This document shows positions 57,594 to 64,000 of a stretch of 64,000 bases of DNA, piece by piece; position 1 is the stretch's first letter, and each line of letters starts with the position of its first letter. This stretch comes from Prunella strophiata (lineage: Eukaryota > Chordata > Aves > Passeriformes > Prunellidae), in contig JAZBQD010000014.1 of NCBI GenBank assembly GCA_036583965.1, positions 48,241,126 to 48,305,125 on the forward strand, in the 5' to 3' direction. The position numbers and the translations under genes are program-made. The notes beneath the pieces were generated by a model. It was not told the DNA's origin and did not search any database. It saw only the letters and a program-made list of their open reading frames with translations.

Positions 57594-60024
57594 CTGAGAC
57601 AGATGTTAAAGCCATGTAAAAAGTGCAGGAAAAAAAAAAGTTAGTGTGAAAGCTTCTTAAGTAGATTATAAAGTACCCAGTTGTAAGAATCTGCATGCAT
57701 CTAGGATTAATACTACTTCTTTCTGTCTCTGTCCTACTTAACTGGAGATAAATGTGTGTAAATGTTCATCTTATCTGATATTCAATTATTCTGTAACATA
57801 TATAAGAAAAACAAACTGTTCATTTACAAACTTAATTACTGAGGAGTAAACCACTGCTATTATTAGATGGTATAAAAATCTAATAACAAAACAATTGAAC
57901 TCCAACTGTCAAATGTTTTAACTAGAACTTCTGCCATTTAATTGCTAAAAAACCTGTTTATTTAAGAAGGAAGTTAAATATGTAACAGATTAAACTTACT
58001 CAAAATTAAAGGGATAGTGGAAAGCACCTAACAAGTGCCTTCTTAAACACATGTTGAACCTGAGAGGAGTCTTGTCATAAAGGACAGCAGGGCTAGGTTC
58101 TGATTTCCTACCTCAGTTTACAATGCTTGGAAGGCCATCTCATTTACCATACTTTCAAAAATTATATGCTAAGACATGTACTGCTGGCAAAGTCTTGTCA
58201 TGACTAAGCTTAGCAAACAATACTGAAAACTTCAAGGGAATTCATACAAACATTTTATGTAAGAGGTTAAACTCTATCACTTAGATTCACACATTCATAA
58301 TAATCGCTTGGGTGCTCTACATTCAGAAATGCTCCATTGTAAATTAGGCAGCACAAAAATATCTAGTATTAAAGTATTCATAAGTGAAATTCATAAAACA
58401 TAACAAGATTTTAAAAAGAAGTATTTTCTTTTTTGATGGTAATTAATTAGAAGGTTGTTTCACAGAGCATACAAAGATACCATGCTTTGTCTCAACAGCT
58501 ACAAAACCCTACATACAGATAAAGTCAAGTGGCACCAAACTTGGAACCCTCCCAGCCCTTATAACTGGCCTGCATATCTAGGAAGCAAATATATACACAA
58601 GTGATGACTTGCATTTGCAAAAAAAGGAATAAATAGCTAATAAGTTCTTTGCCACAGTTGCTACCTCTTAATATATTTGGTGTTAAGTGATTTATTGGGA
58701 GAAGGCTGTTATATTACATTAAATTTACTTAAACTACAGGAAATTGCATTAGCAGCATTATACTCAAGGTCTGAGTTCCACATGGCTTCGTTCAGCAACA
58801 GATTCCTTTCTGACACTGATGCTCCATTTACCCTACCCCAGCGGCCGTTCATTTTACCAGCCTATTACTTAAAATGACCCCATCTGACAAGAGAGTGTCA
58901 CTGTGTTGGCTTGAGAATGACTGATGTGGTGCTAACATCTAGCCTTGACCTCTCCCACCCTCTTCTTTTGTCACTCTGCAGAGTTATCTGGGATGCCTCC
59001 CATTCAATCCATAAAACCTTAGTATCTTCCTTGTGAGTCAATGATTCCAAACAAAAGATTCCTTAATTAAAAAGTAAGAGTGTAAGTATTCAGCATGACC
59101 TCTATGCCACAGTGGTTGTCCAAGAGCACAGGGATACATTCCAATTAATTCTTTCATGTAGTAGAAAGAAAAAGGTAGATTATGCTTTCTTTTGGAGATT
59201 CTCCACACTTCCATGGAATAATAGAGATTATTTCTCTTTCTGTCCACAAAAAGGTGGAAGGGGGAGAGATCGATGCAATGTCCAAGCTAAGGCTAAACAG
59301 CCTTTGGCAGACCAAGGTATGAAACACTTCCCTGACAGATGTGACATTTGAGGTTGCATCAGAAACTTGTACACAGTATTTAACGGCCTCACTCACACAC
59401 ACCCACCTCCACCACGAGGTCCTTCAGTTTGTCAACTTCTTCTCCCAACTTTTTAACATTGCAAATCACCTCTTTGCAGACTTCAGTATAACATTCAGTC
59501 GGTGCCCACTGCAGTACCATCTGTTAATAAGTTATTTGCCATAATTACATAATTGTAGATTTTAATGTGGTATTCTACAGTTCATGTATCACAAGACAGT
59601 GCCAGAAAAGGTCTATAACTGGTTTTAATTGTATGATTTATGCACAATAAGCTATTACTCCCTAGCAGCCTTTGTTAGAAACTTTTGTCACCTTAACTCT
59701 CCTATCAGTAGAAACATGAAGAAACAAATCTATCTCCTTTAGTTGTATGGCCTAACTCTTTGAAATATATTATTTTTAAGAAGTGTCCTTTAGAGAAAGA
59801 GCATTGGACAGCTTTCCATAACTACTGCAATAACCAACATGGTTGATGAATATTCATAGTTTTTATTTTACAAGGTGGAATAATGTACTCTAAATCAATC
59901 TTCTGTTTGGTTGAATACCTTGTGAGAATTTTTGAGGAAATGGTTATTCATGGTCTGCACAGGAATGATCAGCTTACTACACTCTTTATTCAACTTCTGA
60001 AGAAACTTGAGAAATTCATCTTCA
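57447..60024 (-). CDS. ASZ1: ASZ1 (GASZ), C-terminal part (spliced, continues beyond window)
   Basis: Three minus-strand exons, 60024-59919, 59520-59407 and 57593-57447, splice in phase to about 121 C-terminal residues. They align with the tail of vertebrate ASZ1: EDEFLKFLQKLNKECSKL matches the human [17 protein letters not shown] block, and the end carries a hydrophobic anchor with a basic tail. ASZ1 is a germ-cell protein with ankyrin repeats, a SAM domain and a C-terminal mitochondrial anchor. It scaffolds the nuage and intermitochondrial cement and is needed for piRNA production and transposon silencing. The ankyrin and SAM exons lie to the right of the window. Position next to WNT2 fits conserved synteny (WNT2-ASZ1-CFTR). 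No break is seen in the three exons. Confidence 0.9.
57594..59406 (-). other. ASZ1 last intron, about 1.8 kb
   Basis: AT-rich with no repeat family or other exon recognised. The donor is GTGGGT and the acceptor TGTCTCAG. Confidence 0.8.
59407..59520 (-). CDS. ASZ1: ASZ1 penultimate coding exon
   Basis: The exon encodes MVLQWAPTECYTEVCKEVIC and NVKKLGEEVDKLKDLVVE. It lines up with human ITLEWASPQNFTSVCEEL and the following heptad-like LSEKVCKLKDLIQKL. It is probably a short coiled coil. The acceptor is CTTATTAACAG and the donor GTGGGT; 114 bases, phase 0 at both ends. The leading Met is internal. Confidence 0.88.
59521..59918 (-). other. ASZ1 intron of 398 bases
   Basis: Short AT-rich intron with donor GTATTC after CACAAG. 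Nothing else is recognised. Confidence 0.8.
59919..60024 (-). CDS. ASZ1: ASZ1 coding exon, third from last
   Basis: The acceptor ATTTTTCTAG is followed by one base finishing a codon from upstream, then EDEFLKFLQKLNKECSKLII and PVQTMNNHFLKNSHK. Human ASZ1 has [20 protein letters not shown] here. Length 106 bases, ending in phase 0. The donor GTATTC is weak but keeps GT. Confidence 0.9.
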
Positions 60025-62619
60025 CTAGAAAAATAAAATATTTTGTTATTTGTCAAATGCTGTAACTTCTTGCAAGCCGAATACTACATTTGGATTTTCA
60101 ACACTGGCTAGTGAGTTAGACATGCAGTTTCATAACATACAAAAAACCCAGTATCACTTTAAAAGAGAGTAGGTGTGAGACATTTAACATCTTAGCAAGT
60201 TGCTGGGTTTTTTTCCCCCTTTTTTGTCCCATCCCCTCCCTCCCTCCCCTGCCTTATTTTTGAAACACAATATTTCTGACCTGCAGCTTACATTTCTGAG
60301 GTAGATGTGAGGGAAAAAGTCTGCTTTGTACTTTGGAGCTAGGACTGAAATGATTAGGTTTAGGGTAACATAGTCTCCAACAGAGTTGAAGAAAATAAGA
60401 ATTCAGTAATACTGGCTTGGTCCTTAGATCTGGAAACATATACCTCAGAGCCTAAAATATCTGATGTTATCTGTTTTGAAGAAAATTTTTACTTGATGCT
60501 CAAATACAAGCAGGAAGTCAACTCTTAAAAATAGTTTGACCCATGCCTCCAAAAAGTGGAGAGAAGGATAGAAAAATTTAATAGATTATTTTCAGCTTAA
60601 AGTTTCTAGAGCTTCCACATGACACTGACTCAACTTTACTGGAATGTCAGAGAATTTTAGTCATAAGTCATGGTGCCAGCCAGAAACTTGTTGCCACTCA
60701 CCAGGAAAAGGGAAAGAGGGCAAGGAAGAAGATCATCCAATTGCTTTTACTGAGTGAACTCTCAAATCCTGAAACTCCTGAGAAGTGTCTGTTTATCTCT
60801 GGTAGGAGATCTCTGCTGACTCTAAGCTATTTCGGTCAATAACAGGCAGGGCCAAAACAGGAGACAATTACAAGCTCCTATTCCAGAACTCCTTGTTCTG
60901 CAGATCCGTAGGATCTGAAAAAACTAATTCAGACTCCAACATTCCTCCATTCCCTAGGCAATCTGCTATTAAATGCAGACATAGAACTAAATGTAACATA
61001 CTCACACCACTTGCTTCTTTCTTCTGAGGGCAAAAAGGTACCCACAAAATTTGTCAAACAGCTAAACTAAGCTACACGCCAATACAGTGCATGCATCTAA
61101 ATGGAGATGGAATTTAGGCCATTGAGTGTCACAGAATGCTTTCCTTCAACTTTGGGCACAGAATCATTAATGAGTAAAATTTCTGTGATTTGGAATAGTG
61201 CTGAACTGTTAAGACTTTGGCATTTAAAACAGAAATATATAGAAGCATTAATAGGTATGCTGGAGGTTAAAAACCAACACTGCACATGGTTTTCATGAAG
61301 ATGGGGAAGTACAAAAGCCTATTAGTTTGTTTTTACAACTAAACTATTGCTTGTTTCAGAACAATGTAATTGAACTGAGTATTTCAGGTAAAGAACCCAA
61401 ACACTAAATATCTGGAGATAGTCTGAAAGCTTCTCCTACATTACTATAGTCAAGCCATAATCATAAACACTTTCTTCTACTTAGGTAACTTTTTAGCTGG
61501 CACCTTTTGTGTTTCATTACAAAGGAAATTATCTTTTGGAATTCTGGAAGGATTCTTGGCAAATATAAAGTATGTCATAGACTTGAATTAGGGAGGGGGG
61601 AAAAAAGAAAAACATTTCTTCTATCATACTACTTCACTACACCATAGTTCTTAAAAAACTCCCCATTTTCATAGAATTTTATACCTGCTGTGGTGACATG
61701 CTCTTATATTTAGAAATGGAAATAATGTTTTCAAAAAATTATCACTTTAAGAAAGAATTAATGGCTGTCAAAACATCAGTGGCTACACAGTGCTGGACAC
61801 TCCGTAAGTTTATAATCAATCAGTTCAAGATTTTCTACTATGTTAGTTTTTCTATGACTTAATGACTGATTCTCCTTCTCACAGAATGACTGAACAAGTG
61901 GGAAGTAAAATCTTTATGTAATAGCATGTAAACATAGCCTAAGATGTTAGTCTAAAGGTCAGATGCCTAGAATACATGTCAGGCAATTTTCTAGAAAACT
62001 ATGCCATAGTGCTTGCCATAACTGAAGTGCTACCATATTTTGTGTACTTCAATCTTTAATTAATCAATTATTTTCTAGTTTTGAGAACTACATATGATCT
62101 AAATCCACACTATACTAGGAATAAGATATGTCACTGGTGTGTGAGACTGCACCAATACCACATGGGTATTTCACTGTATTGGCCACACACAGTGAATGGA
62201 TAATTTTTTGTATTCTCTACTTATTCCCTCTGTTCAAATTTTTAAGCTGCTCTGCTTGAAAGTATGTACTAAACATTACTGTGGAAAAATCTCAAAAAGG
62301 CATACATTTTAACACAAAAATGCCTACAATTTAAACTGGGCAAAGTCTCCTTAAACTGTACCTAATTTTTGCTTGCTGAAGAGTCAACATCCATTTCCAA
62401 AGGCACCCAACAGATCCCTGGTTTATCACCTCAGCTCAGTAGCAAAGGCTCTATTTTAACACAAATGGCTCAGATGCTGTTAAAACGTTTATGGTGCATC
62501 TTTATCATACTGGTTTATATCCTCCTGCATGCTGGAAGTTTAGCTCTGCAGTACTGCAGCACATGCACACGTTTGCAGGATTCTCTTCTGAAAGTACTCA
62601 GTTGTTTTGATGGAGAACT
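60025..62619 (-). other. ASZ1 intron, proximal part
   Basis: I looked on the minus strand for the preceding ASZ1 exon (human KILAALKELQVEEIQFGELS region) and did not find it, so that exon probably lies beyond 64000. The sequence is unique and AT-rich, with no other gene. Confidence 0.7.
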
Positions 62620-63230
62620 ACAGAATCATAGAATATCTGGGTTGGAAGGGACCTTACAGACTATTTAGTTCCAATCCCTCTGCCATGGATAGGGACACCT
62701 TTCACTAGACCAGCTTGCTGAAAGTCCCATCCAATCTTTGAACACTTCTTAGGAATGGGACACCCATAGCTATTCTGAGCAACTTATTCTAATATCTCAC
62801 CACCTTCACAGTAAAGAATTTCCTCCTTACATCTCATCTAAACCTGCCCTCCCATCAGTCTGAAGCCATTCCCCCTTGTCCTATTGCTACATGCCCTTGT
62901 AAAAAGTCTTTCTCCAGCTCTCTGGTAGGCCCCTTTTAGGTCCTCTCTCCTCCAGGCTGAACACCCCCAAGTCTCTCAGCCTCTTCATAGGACTGGTGCT
63001 CCAGCCCTCTTGGTCATCTTTGTGGCCCTCTTCTGAACTCCCTCCAGGCTGATGTCCTTCTTATGCTGGGGGTCTTGGAGCTGCTTGCAGTAGCCCAGGT
63101 GGAGTGTCATGAGAGCAGACTTGGAGATTCCCCTCTCAACCTGCTGGCCACTCCTCTTTTGATGTAGCCCAGGATATGATTGGCCTTCTGAGTGCAAGGG
63201 CACATTTGCTGGGTCACGTTTAGCTTATTC

Positions 63231-63297
63231 CAGGAGCTGAATTTGATGATCCTTGTGGGTCCCTTCCATCTCAGGATATTCTGTGTTTCTATAATTC
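63231..63297 (+). mobile_element. 5'-truncated CR1 tail nested in the reverse CR1
   Basis: Inside the reverse CR1, between GTTTAGCTT and CTTGTCAACCAACA, lies a forward-oriented CR1 end: TTTGATGATCCTTGTGGGTC, CCTTCCATCTCAGGATATTC and the tail TGTGTTTCTATAATT. Only about 65 bases were inserted. Orientation is opposite to its host copy. Confidence 0.82.
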
Positions 63298-63431
63298 TTG
63301 TCAACCAACACTCCCAAGTCCATCTCCTCAGGGCTGCTCTCAATCCACTCTCTGTCCAGCCTGTACTTATGCTTGGGACTGCCCTGACCCAGGGCACTTA
63401 CACTTGGCACTGCTGAATTCCATGCACCCAT

Positions 63432-63723
63432 TGTCACCCTGATTTTTAAAGTTTCTCTAAAGCCTTCTGATGTTTACATTCTTGTGCAGAACTTTCTCAC
63501 ACACTTTCTGTAAATAACTTATTGTTTTGCATTCCTTTATGGGGGATGAACAACTTGATGGACTGTTGGGTTGTCCAGTGGCATTAAGGAGGTGGCACAG
63601 TCACCCTCCAATGACACTGGCATTTCAGAAATCTGTAAATGGAGTCAGAATTTAATAAACTTCCTCTTTTGCCATGAATAGAGCTGCTGTCCACGTTGTG
63701 TAATTTTGTGTCCTACAGCGACA
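63432..63723 (+). mobile_element. Solo-LTR-like insertion in CR1
   Basis: A 292-base block interrupts the CR1. It begins TGTCAC and ends GCGACA, nearly perfect inverted termini. CACCCA lies beside it on both sides (63425-63430, then one extra T; and 63724-63729), a likely 6-bp target duplication. It contains AATAAA at 63654-63659, about 65 bases before the 3' end, as in a plus-sense LTR with a short R-U5. No coding sequence is present. I cannot name the family. Confidence 0.65.
63654..63659 (+). terminator. LTR-internal polyadenylation signal
   Basis: AATAAA inside the LTR-like insertion at 63432-63723, positioned as an LTR polyadenylation signal. It is antisense to ASZ1. Confidence 0.5.
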
Positions 63724-64000
63724 CACCCACCACTCAAGGCTGTCAGGTCTGCCCTGGATGGTATCCCTTCCCTCCAACACACCACAGAGCTCAGTGTCAT
63801 TCATACACATACTGAGGATGTACTCAATCCCAGTCTCCATGTCTCCAGCAGATATGTTAAACAGCACCAGTCCCAACACCAACCCCTGAGGAGGGTCATT
63901 TGTTACTAATCTTCATCTGGACATTGAGATATTGCCCACAGCTCTTGCCCAGTGTGAATATCCAGCCAATCCCTTGTCTCTGAGTGGTCTCAGAATGAAA

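Larger units (their letters stand above)
62620..64000 (-). mobile_element. Long CR1 LINE copy, reverse, interrupted by two later insertions
   Basis: It starts with the reversed octamer tail (CAGAATCATAGAATATCTGG), then GGTTGGAAGGGACCTTACAG, and continues through reversed CR1 3' sequence such as CATTCCCCCTTGTCCTATTG, CTCCAGGCTGAACACCCCCA and CAACACTCCCAAGTCCATCT. It runs to the right edge. Two breaks in the CR1 order mark insertions at 63231-63297 and 63432-63723, after which the CR1 resumes (CAAGGCTGTCAGG, then GGATGGTATCCCTTCCCTCC). The copy is over 1 kb, unusually long for a bird CR1. Open frames within it are repeat-derived. Confidence 0.9.

Noticed and set aside
60961..61040. Short AAGAAAGAAGCAAGTG stretch with acceptor- and donor-like flanks on the minus strand
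   Set aside because: It would be a microexon of under 20 bases whose phase does not fit the ASZ1 exon at 60024.
62351..62460. Possible upstream ASZ1 exon on the minus strand before a GTACAG
   Set aside because: The reading hits stops in the frame needed and has no stable match to the SAM-domain region of ASZ1.
1..64000. A novel defence, mobile or biosynthetic gene system
   Set aside because: All supportable coding content is ST7, WNT2 and ASZ1 in conserved vertebrate order; the rest is introns, intergenic sequence and known types of repeats.

Overview
This window is nuclear DNA from a vertebrate, almost certainly a songbird (passerine). The evidence is split genes with GT-AG introns, CR1 LINE fragments ending in the bird-type TTCTGTGA octamer tail, and a solo ERVL-type LTR whose sequence I recognise as a passerine family. 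The gene order is ST7 (+), WNT2 (-), ASZ1 (-), the conserved amniote block that lies between MET/CAPZA2 and CFTR. There are no prokaryotic features, CRISPR arrays or operons, and most long open frames here are shadows, repeats or chance. Layout: positions 1-462 are a TTTCT pentanucleotide microsatellite cut by the window edge. Positions 1021-28420 hold the seven 3'-terminal coding exons of ST7 (256 residues plus stop, all frames and splice sites intact), followed by a short 3' UTR and AATAAA at 28623. ST7 introns carry a complete solo LTR with a perfect 5-bp target duplication (3567-4260), several CR1 fragments and a 40-base poly(A) run. Positions 28.6-35.4 kb are intergenic plus the WNT2 3' UTR. 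WNT2 runs right to left from 50408 to 35377 in five coding exons and is complete, giving 358 residues if one surplus base in the last exon is discounted. Its exon 1 to exon 2 region and upstream flank are CpG-rich. Positions 51.4-57.4 kb are intergenic, with one degraded ERV-like block. Positions 57447-60024 hold the last three coding exons of ASZ1 on the minus strand; its earlier exons lie beyond the right edge. Positions 62.6-64.0 kb are a large reverse-oriented CR1 interrupted by a second CR1 and by an LTR-like insert. The three genes are neighbours by conserved synteny rather than by pathway. ST7 is a membrane-associated growth-suppressor candidate, WNT2 a secreted signalling ligand, and ASZ1 a germline piRNA-pathway scaffold tethered to mitochondria. 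ST7 and WNT2 are convergent. The points most worth checking are the single-base frameshift in the last WNT2 exon, the upstream ORF whose stop overlaps the WNT2 start codon, and the layered transposon insertions at the right edge. I saw no new multi-gene system.
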